From the NCBI RefSeq assembly GCF_013432195.1, contig NZ_JACCDB010000011.1:1-64000 (forward strand): 64,000 nt of DNA, in the 5' to 3' direction. The notes under the pieces were generated by a model. The model was not told the DNA's origin. It searched no databases and saw only the letters and a program-made list of their open reading frames with translations. Below are positions 41,748-50,662 of the stretch, piece after piece. The position numbers were made by a program, and so were the translations under genes. Position 1 is the first letter of the stretch. The number at the start of each line of letters is the position of its first letter. Origin of the DNA: Tepidicella baoligensis (lineage in GTDB: Bacteria; Pseudomonadota; Gammaproteobacteria; Burkholderiales; Burkholderiaceae_C).

Positions 41748-42767
41748 TCAGACCCCTTTGGCCTTTTCAGCACGGTTGACCAAAATCTTGGCAAGAGCGA
41801 GCACGACGAAGGTGATCCCAAAGAGCAGGAAACCCAAGGCAAACAGCGTGTGCATGTGCATATCGAACGCTTCGCCGAATTCGTTGGCCAACACGGAAGC
41901 GATGGAGGTGCCTGGCGAGAACAGCGAGGTGGGCATGCGATTGGCGTTGCCGATCACAAAGGTCACAGCCATGGTTTCGCCCAGCGCGCGGCCAAGACCG
42001 AGCATCACGCCACCAATCACGCCCTTCTGGGTGTACGGCAGCACCACCTTGCGCACCACCTCCCAGGTGGTACAGCCCAGACCGTAGGCCGACTCGCGCA
42101 GGATGGGGGGGACGATCTCGAAGACGTCGCGCATCACCGCCGCCACGAAAGGCAGCACCATGAAGGCCAGGATCATGCCGGCGGCGAGAATGCCCAGCCC
42201 GTTGGTCACACCGCCGAAAAGCGAGCCGATGATCGGCATGCCGCCCAGCACCTGTTGCAGGGGCACCTGGAAATAGTCAGCAAACAGCGGCGCGAACACG
42301 AACAGACCGAACATGCCGTAGATGATGGATGGCACAGCCGCCAGCAACTCCACCGCCGTTCCCAGCGGGCGCCGCAGCCACACCGGGCAAGTTTCGGTGA
42401 GAAACAGGGCAATACCAAAGGCCAGCGGCACCGCGATCACCATGGCGATGCCGGCCGTCAGCAGCGTGCCCACGATGGCCATGGCGGCCCCGAATTCCTC
42501 GTTCACCACGTCCCACTGGACGGTCCAGAGGAATTGCACGCCGAACGCCTTGAATGCTGGCCAGGCATTCATGAACAAGGACACGATGATGCCGACCAGA
42601 GCAACCAGCACCATCAGGGAAAACAGTTGGGTGACACGGTGAAAGAAGAAGTCCTGCACCTGCTGGCGCCTGGCTATGGCCACCATGCGGGCAGAACCCG
42701 TCTCGTGTGACATGTCTTCGTTGCTCATGGATGCCTTGGTGGACATGGGGAGATCGCCTGTCGCCAT
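41748..42767 (-). CDS. pstC: Phosphate ABC transporter permease PstC
   Basis: 339-aa membrane subunit with about six spans and the coupling loop RESAYGLGCTTWEVVRKVVLP. The N-terminal 35 residues are hydrophilic and Met/Ser-rich, longer than in E. coli. Several in-frame ATGs exist in that part (42767, 42746, 42728 and later), so the exact start is uncertain. Confidence 0.95.
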   Translation of the reverse strand: MATGDLPMSTKASMSNEDMSHETGSARMVAIARRQQVQDFFFHRVTQLFSLMVLVALVGIIVSLFMNAWPAFKAFGVQFLWTVQWDVVNEEFGAAMAIVGTLLTAGIAMVIAVPLAFGIALFLTETCPVWLRRPLGTAVELLAAVPSIIYGMFGLFVFAPLFADYFQVPLQQVLGGMPIIGSLFGGVTNGLGILAAGMILAFMVLPFVAAVMRDVFEIVPPILRESAYGLGCTTWEVVRKVVLPYTQKGVIGGVMLGLGRALGETMAVTFVIGNANRMPTSLFSPGTSIASVLANEFGEAFDMHMHTLFALGFLLFGITFVVLALAKILVNRAEKAKGV

Positions 42768-42790
42768 TTGGGATGCCTTTTCATGTCAAC

Positions 42791-42821
42791 ACCCGTCGGC
42801 CGCTAAGCAGGACCGACGGGT
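42791..42821 (-). other. Hairpin between pstS and pstC
   Basis: Perfect 9-bp stem (ACCCGTCGG / CCGACGGGT) in the 79-nt gap, with no T tract. Such structures after a receptor gene commonly protect its mRNA 3' end or reduce read-through, so the receptor is made in excess over the permeases. Confidence 0.6.
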
Positions 42822-42846
42822 GAGGATACAAGCGTTCAGTGAACGA

Positions 42847-43881
42847 TCAGCGTTTGATCTGAGACCACACCTTGGTACGGATGTCGTTGGTCAGACTGTC
42901 GGGCAGGGGCACATAGTCCAGTTCGAGGGCCATCTTCTGGCCATTCTTGAATGCCCAGTCGAAGAACTTCAACACCTCGTTGCTCTCGGCCACGTTGGCG
43001 GGCTCCTTGTACATCAGGATGAACGAGGCGGTGCTGATGGGCCAGGAGTTGGCGCCCTGGGGGTTGACCATGGACACACCCATGCCCGGCACGCTGAACC
43101 AGTCCACGCCGGCGGCGGCAGCGGCGAAAGTGGTTTCGTCAGGGCGCACGAAATTGCCTGCCGCGTTCTGCACAGCCATGTAGGGGATGTTGTTCTTCTT
43201 GGCGTAGGCGTATTCCACGTAGCCGATGGCGCCGCGGGTGCGCTGCACGTTGGCGGCCACGCCTTCGTTACCACGGCCGCCGATCGAGGACGGGGCAGGC
43301 CACTTCACGGAGGCACCCTTGCCCACGGTGTCAGCCCACTCCTTGCTGACCGCAGAGAGGTAATCCGTCCAGTTGAAGGTGGTTCCGGAGCCGTCGGCAC
43401 GGTGTACCACGGTAATCGCCTGGTTCGGGAAGGTCTTGCCCGGGTTCAGCGCGGCGATTTTGGGGTCGTTCCAGTTGGTGATCTTGCCCATGAACATCTC
43501 GGCCAGCACGGGGCCGGTGATGCGGACTTCACCCTGGGCAAAACCCTGCAAGTTGAAGACCGGTACGGTGCCACCGATGATCGCCGGAAACTGCACCATG
43601 CCATCGCGCTCCAGCTCTTCACCGGACAAAGGGGCGTCGGTCGCACCGAAAGCCACGGTTTTGGCGCGAATCTGACGGATGCCGCCAGAGGAGCCGATGG
43701 ACTGGTAGTTCAGACCGACGCCCGTCTGTGCCTTGTAGGCTTCGGCCCACTTGGCATAGATCGGGAACGGGAATGTAGCGCCAGCACCGGTGATGTCGGC
43801 GGCCATGGCGACATGGCTGAAGCCGATGGTGGCCACGGACAACGCTGCAGCGGCAATGGTTTTCAAAAAGGTGCGTTTCAT
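42847..43881 (-). CDS. pstS: Phosphate-binding protein PstS
   Basis: 344-aa periplasmic receptor for inorganic phosphate. It has a Sec signal (cleavage near FSHVAMA-AD), then ITGAGATFPFPIYAKW, the SSGGIRQI loop, GATDAPLSGEEL and HRADGSGTTFNWTDYL, which carry the phosphate-binding Ser, Asp, Arg and Thr residues of the family. AGAGGAA precedes the ATG at 43881; the open frame upstream is not used. First gene of pstSCAB-phoU-phoB-phoR, controlled by a PHO box. Confidence 0.97.
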   Translation of the reverse strand: MKRTFLKTIAAAALSVATIGFSHVAMAADITGAGATFPFPIYAKWAEAYKAQTGVGLNYQSIGSSGGIRQIRAKTVAFGATDAPLSGEELERDGMVQFPAIIGGTVPVFNLQGFAQGEVRITGPVLAEMFMGKITNWNDPKIAALNPGKTFPNQAITVVHRADGSGTTFNWTDYLSAVSKEWADTVGKGASVKWPAPSSIGGRGNEGVAANVQRTRGAIGYVEYAYAKKNNIPYMAVQNAAGNFVRPDETTFAAAAAGVDWFSVPGMGVSMVNPQGANSWPISTASFILMYKEPANVAESNEVLKFFDWAFKNGQKMALELDYVPLPDSLTNDIRTKVWSQIKR

Positions 43882-43920
43882 CGAATTCCTCTTGAAGGAA
43901 GGTTGGAAGGGACATCGGCG

Positions 43921-43954
43921 ACTGTAGGAGGCTTCTGTGACACTTCTGTGACAA
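43921..43954 (-). promoter_or_regulatory. PHO box and -10 of the pst-pho operon
   Basis: On the minus strand TTGTCAC-AGAA-GTGTCAC (43954-43937) matches the two 7-bp, 11-bp-spaced PhoB half-sites of the consensus CTGTCAT-N4-CTGTCAT. The -10 TACAGT follows 10 nt downstream (43926-43921), replacing the need for a -35. This implies autoregulation by PhoB. Confidence 0.85.
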
Positions 43955-44055
43955 TTCATTGAAAAGGCGCCCGACACTCGATTTCCACCGCTTGAATACC
44001 CCTGAATGGCCCCGCTTCGGTGGTATGCTGAGCGCCCTTCAAGTGATGGAGCGGC

Positions 44056-45540
44056 ATGCAAAACGGAACCTTGCTGGCAGCAGTGGACCTCGGGTCCAAC
44101 AGCTTTCGCCTTGAAATCGGACGCTACGACTCGGGCCACATCGAACGGGTGGAGTACCTCAAGGAGGTCATCCGCCAGGGCAGCGGGCTCGATGAAAACA
44201 AAAACCTCAGCCTCGTTGCCATGGAGCGAGGCTGGGAATGCCTGGCCCGCTTCGCGGAGCGCCTGCAAGGCTTCAAGAAGAACCAGGTGCGCGCCGTGGC
44301 CACCCAAACGCTGCGCGAAGCCCGCAACCGAGACGACTTTTTGCGCAAGGCGCAACAGATACTGGGGTTTTCAATCGATGTGATCTCTGGCCACGAGGAA
44401 GCGCGATTGATCTATCAGGGTGTTTCACACCTCTTGCCGCAGTCTGACGAACGCCGGTTGGTGATCGACATCGGCGGGCGGTCCACCGAGGTGATACTTG
44501 GCCAAGGCTACACACCCATGCGCATGGAGTCGTACCGACTGGGCAGCGTCGCCTGGTCAACCCGTTATTTCCCGCGCGGACAGTTCACCCCTGCCATGCT
44601 CAAAACCGCCGTCATCGCGGCCAAGGCGGTGCTCGACGAAGCCTTGGAGACTTTTCCCCCCAGCGAGTGGCATGTGGCATACGGCTCATCGGGCACCATG
44701 GGAGCGGTGGCGGAGATCCTGGGCATCCACGGTTTCCCCGCAGGCATGATCACCAAACCCGGTCTGGATTGGATGACCGAGCGGATGTTGCGCGCTGGCA
44801 ATACAGAAGACCTCCGGCTGGAGGGCCTCAAAGACGACCGCCGTCCCGTGCTCGCCGGGGGGGTGAGCGTGCTGCACGCGCTCTTCGAACTCTTTGAGAT
44901 GGAGTCCATTCATCGCGCGCTGGGGGCTTTGCGCCAAGGAGCGCTGTACGACCTGATTGACCGGGACAACGACCAGACCGACGTGCGGGAACGCACCGTG
45001 CGCTGGCTGGCCGAGCGTTTCACCACCGACAAGGCCCAGGGGGCACGGGTATCGGCCGTGGCCACGCAATTGTTCGCTCAAATTGCGAATGCGGATCCGC
45101 TCAATGGTCGGTATTCGCAGAAATTGGACTGGGCCGCACGCCTGCATGAAATCGGAACCCACATCTCGCATGCCAACGCCCACCGTCATGGCGCCTACAT
45201 TTTGGACCATGTGGATGCGCCGGGTTTTTCCTTGCCCGAGCTGCATCGGATGAGTCAATTGGTGCTGGGCCAGCGTGGCAAGCTGAGAAAACTGGAGGGC
45301 AATCTGTCGGATGAGCTGTTTGTCAAACAGCTCATCAGCCTGCGTCTGGCCGTCGTGCTCTGCCATGCCCGCAAAGACCCGGACATTGCCGCGCTGCGCT
45401 TCCAATACAAGCCACGCCAATTCAAACTGACGGCCGTGCCAGGCTGGGCGAAACGGTTTCCCCAGTCGGCGTGGTTGCTGGAAGAAGAAGCCTTGGCTTG
45501 GCAGAAGACCGAGTGGCGGCTGGTGCTGGACCTGCGCTAA
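44056..45540 (+). CDS. ppx: Exopolyphosphatase (Ppx/GppA family)
   Basis: 494-aa enzyme releasing phosphate from polyphosphate chain ends; family members also hydrolyse pppGpp. The actin-fold motifs AAVDLGSNSFRLEIGR (phosphate 1 loop) and VIDIGGRSTEVILG (phosphate 2 loop), the catalytic-type Glu in ISGHEEARLIY and the C-terminal HD-like helical domain (LHEIGTHISHANAHRHGAYIL) are present. Divergent from pstS; the shared region contains the PHO box. It opposes ppk1 metabolically. Confidence 0.94.
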   Translation: MQNGTLLAAVDLGSNSFRLEIGRYDSGHIERVEYLKEVIRQGSGLDENKNLSLVAMERGWECLARFAERLQGFKKNQVRAVATQTLREARNRDDFLRKAQQILGFSIDVISGHEEARLIYQGVSHLLPQSDERRLVIDIGGRSTEVILGQGYTPMRMESYRLGSVAWSTRYFPRGQFTPAMLKTAVIAAKAVLDEALETFPPSEWHVAYGSSGTMGAVAEILGIHGFPAGMITKPGLDWMTERMLRAGNTEDLRLEGLKDDRRPVLAGGVSVLHALFELFEMESIHRALGALRQGALYDLIDRDNDQTDVRERTVRWLAERFTTDKAQGARVSAVATQLFAQIANADPLNGRYSQKLDWAARLHEIGTHISHANAHRHGAYILDHVDAPGFSLPELHRMSQLVLGQRGKLRKLEGNLSDELFVKQLISLRLAVVLCHARKDPDIAALRFQYKPRQFKLTAVPGWAKRFPQSAWLLEEEALAWQKTEWRLVLDLR

Positions 45541-46022
45541 AGCAGTTCGGGCGTCTGGACGGTGAGAATGACCGTCTGCATCTGGCCGTTGCGCTCGCGC
45601 TGACGCAGCCACCACACCGCGCCTTTGCGGATCGAGCATTCCGGTTCACTGAACCCCAACAACCGCGCGACGGTCCGGCCCAGGGTGGGCTGGTGCCCGA
45701 CGACGAGCACCGGCTGCTTGCCATGAGGCCATTGGACCAACTCGAGCAGTTCGTCCACCCCCGCGTCGGGGCGCAGCTCTTCGCGGGCTTTGTATTTGCG
45801 CCCCAAGGCGATCACCGTTTGCTCGGCCCGCACGGCAGGGCTGGAATAAACGCGCACCCCCTCGGGCAACTGCCGGTCGAGCCAAGCGGCCATGCGGCTG
45901 GCCTGTCGCTCGCCTTTGGCCGTGAGGCGGCGTGACAGGTCTGCCCCCGCTCCACCGCCTTCGTCGGTTTCCTCCAAGTCTTCGGCCTCAGCGTGCCGCC
46001 ACAAGATCAGATCCATCATCAC
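45537..46022 (-). CDS. sixA: Phosphohistidine phosphatase SixA family
   Basis: 161-aa histidine phosphatase with the catalytic RHAEAE (His10), the second Arg in SSPAVRAEQT and the second His in VVGHQPTLG. E. coli SixA dephosphorylates histidines in phosphotransfer proteins. Its start overlaps the ppk1 stop by 4 nt, and its end overlaps ppx by 4 nt (convergent). Placement with ppk1 suggests a link to phosphate metabolism, but the substrate is unknown here. Confidence 0.88.
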   Translation of the reverse strand: MMMDLILWRHAEAEDLEETDEGGGAGADLSRRLTAKGERQASRMAAWLDRQLPEGVRVYSSPAVRAEQTVIALGRKYKAREELRPDAGVDELLELVQWPHGKQPVLVVGHQPTLGRTVARLLGFSEPECSIRKGAVWWLRQRERNGQMQTVILTVQTPELL

Positions 46023-48091
46023 CCTTTACTCCCATGCCGCCCCATCAGGGCCGCCTGTGCCGAATGCAAAGCGTTGCGCCCTCTGCCACTTTGGGCGGCG
46101 GCCTTGACGTAAGCGCCATCAGGCTGCAGCAGCCAGGCATCCCGTGCATCCTGCAGGTACTGGTGTATGCATTCGTCCATCAAGCGGTGCCGCAGCGCCG
46201 CGTCGGTCACGGGCCAGGCCAGCTCGATGCGGCGCAACATGTTGCGGTTCATCCAGTCAGCGCTGGACAACCAGAGCTCCTCCTGGCTGCCCATGCGGAA
46301 ATAGAACACCCGGGAATGCTCCAAAAACCTGCCAATGATGGAGCGGATGTGCACCCGTTCGGTAAAGCCGGGCACCCCGGCCGGCAGAATACAGGCGCCG
46401 CGCACGATCGCATCCACCTGAACCCCCTGCTGGGAAGCATTCGCCAGAGCGCGAGCCAGGGGTTCATCCGTGAGCGCGTTCATTTTGAGGATGATGCGTG
46501 CCTCCTCCCCAGCCTTGGCCGCCGCCACCGTGGCATCGATGCGCTCGAGCAGGCCTTTGTGCAAGTGAAATGGTGCGACCAGAACCTTGTTCAGCTTGGG
46601 CAGCCGGTTCTGGCTGGCCAGATGGAGAAACACCTGTTCCAGATCGCTGGTCAGCGCTTCGTCGGCGGTGAGGTAGCTGACATCGGTGTAAAGCCGCGCC
46701 GTGCCAGGGTTGTAGTTGCCGGTCGAGACGTGGGCGTAACGCACGATGCGGCCCTCTTCTCGGCGGGTCACCAGCAACATCTTGGCATGGGTCTTGAGCC
46801 CCACGATGCCATACACCACTTGCGCCCCCACCGACTCCAGCCGCTCCGCCTGGTTGATGTTGGCCTCCTCATCGAAACGTGCCTTGAGCTCCACCACTGC
46901 GGTGACCTCCTTGCCTCGCCGCACCGCTTCACGCAGCAGTTCGACCATCTCGCCCTTGGAGCCGGTACGGTAGATGGTCTGCTTGATGGCCAGAACGTCC
47001 GGGTCCTCCACGGCTTCGCGAAGAAACGCGAGCACGGCGTCAAAGCTTTCGTAGGGCTGGTGGATCAGCACGTCGCCTTTTTTCAGCCGCTCGAAGAACG
47101 ACTGCCCCGGCGTGAGCTGGACCGGCCACCCCGGTTGGTAGGGTTGGAAACGCAGCGCAGGGGCTTCGATCCGGTCGATGAGCTGGTTCAGGCGCACCAG
47201 ATTGACCGGGCCAGGCACACGGAACAGCGTTTCGGGCGGGAGATTGAACTGTTGCAGCAGGAAGTCGGAGAGGAAGTCCGAGCAGCCGGCCGACACTTCC
47301 AGGCGCAAGGCTTGGCCGTAGTGGCGCTGTTGCAAGCCCAGCCGCATGGCGGTGCGCAGGTTTTTCACCTCCTCCTCGTCCAGCGCCAGATCGGAATGCC
47401 GAGTCACCCGGAACTGCGAGAACTCGGTGACGGTACGGCCAGGAAACAGGTCATTCAGATGCGAACGGATGATGCTGGAAATCGAAGCGAAATACATCGT
47501 CTTGGAATGGCGCTGCCCGGGTATGCGGGCATAACGCGGCAAGGCGCGGGGCACCTTGACGATGGCCACCTCGTTTTCCCGGCCAAAGGCGTCCCGCCCG
47601 GCAAGCCTCACGATGAAATTGAGCGATTTGTTGGCGACCTGGGGGAAAGGATGCGACGGGTCCAGCCCGATCGGCAGCAGCAATGGCTGCACCTCTTGGG
47701 TGAAATACTCCTTCACCCAGCGGCGCTGCGCGGCGTTGCGTTCGGAGTGGGCCACAACCTGGATGCCGCGCTTTTGCAGCGCGGGCAAGAGCTCGTCGTT
47801 GTAGATGGCGTACTGCTGTGCCACCAGGTCGTGGACTTTGGAAGCCACCTCGCGGAAGGTCTGGGCATTGACTGCGCCACGCTGCTCGTTGGTCTGGAAG
47901 GCAGCCAAGTGGGGGGCGAAGCGAACCTCGAAGAATTCGTCCAGGTTCGACGATACGATGGCCAAATAACGCAAGCGCTCCAGCAAGGGGACGTCTGGCC
48001 TTCGAGCCCAGTCCAGCACGCGCTCGTTGAAAGCGAGAATGCTCTGGTCCCGGTCGAGAAATCCGCTTTTGATGGGGGGGTGGGCGCTCAT
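46019..48091 (-). CDS. ppk1: Polyphosphate kinase 1
   Basis: 690-aa enzyme that polymerises the gamma phosphate of ATP into polyphosphate. N-terminal domain (LDRDQSILAFNERVLDWA), head domain, and the phospholipase-D-like C-terminal domains with the catalytic His in VRYAHVSTGNYNPGTARLYTD and KQTIYRTGSKG are present. The frame is open to 48136, but MSAHPPIKSGFL gives the typical start. Co-transcribed with sixA. A weak PHO-box-like sequence lies upstream. Confidence 0.95.
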   Translation of the reverse strand: MSAHPPIKSGFLDRDQSILAFNERVLDWARRPDVPLLERLRYLAIVSSNLDEFFEVRFAPHLAAFQTNEQRGAVNAQTFREVASKVHDLVAQQYAIYNDELLPALQKRGIQVVAHSERNAAQRRWVKEYFTQEVQPLLLPIGLDPSHPFPQVANKSLNFIVRLAGRDAFGRENEVAIVKVPRALPRYARIPGQRHSKTMYFASISSIIRSHLNDLFPGRTVTEFSQFRVTRHSDLALDEEEVKNLRTAMRLGLQQRHYGQALRLEVSAGCSDFLSDFLLQQFNLPPETLFRVPGPVNLVRLNQLIDRIEAPALRFQPYQPGWPVQLTPGQSFFERLKKGDVLIHQPYESFDAVLAFLREAVEDPDVLAIKQTIYRTGSKGEMVELLREAVRRGKEVTAVVELKARFDEEANINQAERLESVGAQVVYGIVGLKTHAKMLLVTRREEGRIVRYAHVSTGNYNPGTARLYTDVSYLTADEALTSDLEQVFLHLASQNRLPKLNKVLVAPFHLHKGLLERIDATVAAAKAGEEARIILKMNALTDEPLARALANASQQGVQVDAIVRGACILPAGVPGFTERVHIRSIIGRFLEHSRVFYFRMGSQEELWLSSADWMNRNMLRRIELAWPVTDAALRHRLMDECIHQYLQDARDAWLLQPDGAYVKAAAQSGRGRNALHSAQAALMGRHGSKG

Positions 48092-48151
48092 TCGGATCGT
48101 TTTTGTGCGGTTCGGTATCCCCCGATTATTGAACAACCCGAAAGTCTGAAT

Positions 48152-48169
48152 ATGTCATCTTGATGAAAA
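48152..48169 (-). promoter_or_regulatory. Possible PHO box before ppk1
   Basis: On the minus strand TTTTCAT-CAAG-ATGACAT matches the PHO consensus at 5 of 7 positions in each half with correct 4-nt spacing. It is about 60 nt before the ppk1 ATG. No obvious -10 follows at the standard distance. Confidence 0.3.
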
Positions 48170-48191
48170 TCTGGTCACATCGGGGCCTGAT

Positions 48192-48755
48192 TCAGGCAAT
48201 GAGATCGGCCAAGGCCTCGATGTCTTCAGGAAACATCTGCCCACTTTCGGCTGCGAGCACACGGCCTGCTGCGTCCAACAGCAGGGTGATGGGCAGCCCC
48301 CGAGGTTTCGGAAAATGTTGCCGCCATTGCGGGCTGGTCCAGGCCGACGGAAAGGTGTATCCCCGGCTGCGCATGTACTGACTGGCCAAGTCGGCATTCC
48401 GGTCGATGGAGAGACCCAGAAAATCGATGCGGTCTCGATGCCGGCGCCAAAATGCCTCCATGCTCGGGCTCTGCAGGGCACAAAACGGGCAGATACTGGC
48501 CCACCAATAGATGAGCAGCGGCCGCCCCCGGCTCGAAGCGTCGAAGGACTGCCCGTCCAGCAGCGTCACCGGGGGGACGCGCAGCACCGAGCCCAGGGCA
48601 GGCAGTGGCGGCGCCTTGGCTTCTTCGGCCGCCGCCGACGCAGGCTGAGCGCCAACCGGGCCTACCCACAGCGCCGTCACAGGCAGCCCGAGAGCAAACT
48701 TCAATAGAAAGCGCCGTGACGGCGAAGGCACCTCATTCACAAAAGATGGCTGCAT
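48192..48755 (-). CDS. TlpA/ResA-like exported thioredoxin-fold protein
   Basis: 187-aa protein with a twin-arginine-type signal (SPSRRFLLKFALGLPVTAL) and a TlpA-family thioredoxin domain whose active site is CPFC (Cys89, Cys92) in YWWASICPFCALQSP. The cis-proline is in RGLPITLLLDAAGRV. Such proteins reduce periplasmic disulfides, for example during cytochrome c maturation. The partner is unknown here. The gene follows ppk1 on the opposite side of a 100-nt gap. Confidence 0.82.
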   Translation of the reverse strand: MQPSFVNEVPSPSRRFLLKFALGLPVTALWVGPVGAQPASAAAEEAKAPPLPALGSVLRVPPVTLLDGQSFDASSRGRPLLIYWWASICPFCALQSPSMEAFWRRHRDRIDFLGLSIDRNADLASQYMRSRGYTFPSAWTSPQWRQHFPKPRGLPITLLLDAAGRVLAAESGQMFPEDIEALADLIA

Positions 48756-48815
48756 GGCCAGCGTAGGTTACGCCAAGATGAACGTGGCGCCAAGTGGTGG
48801 TGGTCTGGTATGGTC

Positions 48816-49301
48816 TCAAAGCCACTTTTGCATGAAGCGGGCATACCCCATGGCGGGATCGAGCTGGTAGCCCTCGAAGCCGATGCGCTGGTACAGCCGC
48901 ACCGCTGGGAGGTTACCCTCGAGAACCTCGAGGGTGAGCTTGCAGGCTCCCCGCGCCCGGGCCAGCGTCTCGACCACCTCCAGCATGCGCTCGGCAATGC
49001 GTTGGCCTCGATGGCTGGGCAGCACCGCCACGTCGTGGACGTTGACCAGTGGACGGCATTTGAAGGTAGAAAACCCTTCGATGGCATTGACCAGCCCCAC
49101 CGGCTCATCGCCATCGAAGGCCAGCACGCTGAATGCCTGTGGGCGGCGCGCCAGCTCGCCCACCAGACGCTGCTTGACGGACGCACTCAACCCCTCACCG
49201 CCACCGGCCGGATCGCGGGCGTAGGCATCGAGCACATCCACGATGGCACGGGCGTGTCGCGGATCGTGATAATCCGCCTCGACGATGCACAAAGTGCTCA
49301 T
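48816..49301 (-). CDS. GNAT family N-acetyltransferase
   Basis: 161-aa acetyl-CoA-dependent acetyltransferase. Motif A ([24 protein letters not shown], with the pyrophosphate loop RGQRIA) and motif B ([23 protein letters not shown]) are clear. The acceptor is unknown. The ATG overlaps the glmM stop by 4 nt, so it is coupled to the ftsH-folP-glmM genes. That is positional evidence only. Confidence 0.82.
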   Translation of the reverse strand: MSTLCIVEADYHDPRHARAIVDVLDAYARDPAGGGEGLSASVKQRLVGELARRPQAFSVLAFDGDEPVGLVNAIEGFSTFKCRPLVNVHDVAVLPSHRGQRIAERMLEVVETLARARGACKLTLEVLEGNLPAVRLYQRIGFEGYQLDPAMGYARFMQKWL

Positions 49302-50629
49302 GCCGCGGCTGCCTCGGCCAGACGCTCGGCCCATCGGTGAGCAAGGTCCGCATCGCGAGCTTCGACCATGACACGAAGCAGCGGCTCGGTGCCACTGGCA
49401 CGGATGAGCACCCTACCCGTCTGGCCCAGGTCGGATTCGGCCTCCCGGATCAGGCTGTGCAAAGCGGCGTTGTCTTGCCAGGCCTGACCAGGCCGCAAAC
49501 GCACATTGATGAGCACCTGCGGGTAAAGCTCCACCCCACGCAGCAATTCGGACATGGTCTGCCCACTGCGAGCGCAGGCCTGCAACACCTGCAGAGCCGA
49601 CACGATGGCATCCCCCGTGGTCTGACGATCGAGTATGAGCAGATGCCCCGAGCCTTCGCCGCCCAGCTGCCAGCGATGCTGGTGCAGCGCCTCCAGCACA
49701 TAGCGATCGCCCACCTTGGCCCGGACGAATTTCACCCCTTTGGCCTGCAGGGCGAGCTCCACCGCCATGTTGGTCATGAGCGTGCCGACGACACCAGGCA
49801 CCACCTCATCGCGGCCCAGGCGGTCATCGGCGAGCAGGTAAAGCAGCTCGTCGCCATTGAACAGACGGCCCGTGGCATCCACCATTTGCAGCCGATCGGC
49901 ATCCCCGTCCAGCGCAATGCCCACGTCTGCACCATGAGCCAGAACAGCCGCGATCAAGGCCTCGGGGTGGGTCGCGCCGACGTTTTGATTGATGTTGAAG
50001 CCGTCAGGTTGGCAGCCAATCTCGATGACCTCGGCGCCCAGCTCATGGAATACCTTGGGCGCGATGTGATAGGCCGCGCCATGGGCCGCATCGACGACGA
50101 TCCTCTGTCCTCGCAGGGACAGATCGCTGCCAAACGTGCTCTTGCAGAACTCGATGTAGCGGCCGGCGGCGTCGTCGAGGCGGCGCGTCTTGCCCAAGTG
50201 CGCGGAATCCGCCCATAGGGGAGGCTCGGCCAAGGCCGCTTCGACCGCCAGCTCCCATTCGTCGGGCAGCTTGGCGCCTTGGGCGTTGAAGAATTTGATG
50301 CCGTTGTCGGGAAAGGGGTTGTGGCTGGCAGAGATGACCACGCCCAGCGAAGCGCGCTGGGCCCGCGTGAGGTAGGCCACCGCTGGCGTGGGCACGGGCC
50401 CGAGCAGCACCACGTCCACACCCGCCGAGTTGAACCCGGACTCCAGCGCCGACTCCAGCATATAGCCCGAAATCCGGGTGTCTTTGCCAATCAGCACCAC
50501 CGGATGGGGTTCGGATTGTTTGAGCACACGCCCGACCGCATGTGCCAGGCGCAGGACGAAATCGGGTGTGATAGGAGCTTGCCCGACGGTTCCCCTGATG
50601 CCGTCGGTGCCGAAATACTGTCGCTTCAT
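49298..50629 (-). CDS. glmM: Phosphoglucosamine mutase
   Basis: Interconverts glucosamine 6- and 1-phosphate on the way to UDP-GlcNAc for peptidoglycan and lipopolysaccharide. The 443-aa phosphohexomutase has the phosphoserine loop [13 protein letters not shown] (Ser102), the metal loop [11 protein letters not shown] and the sugar-specificity loop GEGSGHLL. Start at [13 protein letters not shown]; the frame extends 7 codons upstream. Confidence 0.96.
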   Translation of the reverse strand: MKRQYFGTDGIRGTVGQAPITPDFVLRLAHAVGRVLKQSEPHPVVLIGKDTRISGYMLESALESGFNSAGVDVVLLGPVPTPAVAYLTRAQRASLGVVISASHNPFPDNGIKFFNAQGAKLPDEWELAVEAALAEPPLWADSAHLGKTRRLDDAAGRYIEFCKSTFGSDLSLRGQRIVVDAAHGAAYHIAPKVFHELGAEVIEIGCQPDGFNINQNVGATHPEALIAAVLAHGADVGIALDGDADRLQMVDATGRLFNGDELLYLLADDRLGRDEVVPGVVGTLMTNMAVELALQAKGVKFVRAKVGDRYVLEALHQHRWQLGGEGSGHLLILDRQTTGDAIVSALQVLQACARSGQTMSELLRGVELYPQVLINVRLRPGQAWQDNAALHSLIREAESDLGQTGRVLIRASGTEPLLRVMVEARDADLAHRWAERLAEAAAA

Positions 50630-50662
50630 GAATACGATGGGTGGTTGCAATGCAGGGCAGGA

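Noticed and set aside
45932-48163. Plus-strand ORF of 743 codons opposite ppk1
   Set aside because: Antisense shadow of a clear polyphosphate kinase gene. No ribosome site and no recognisable domain.
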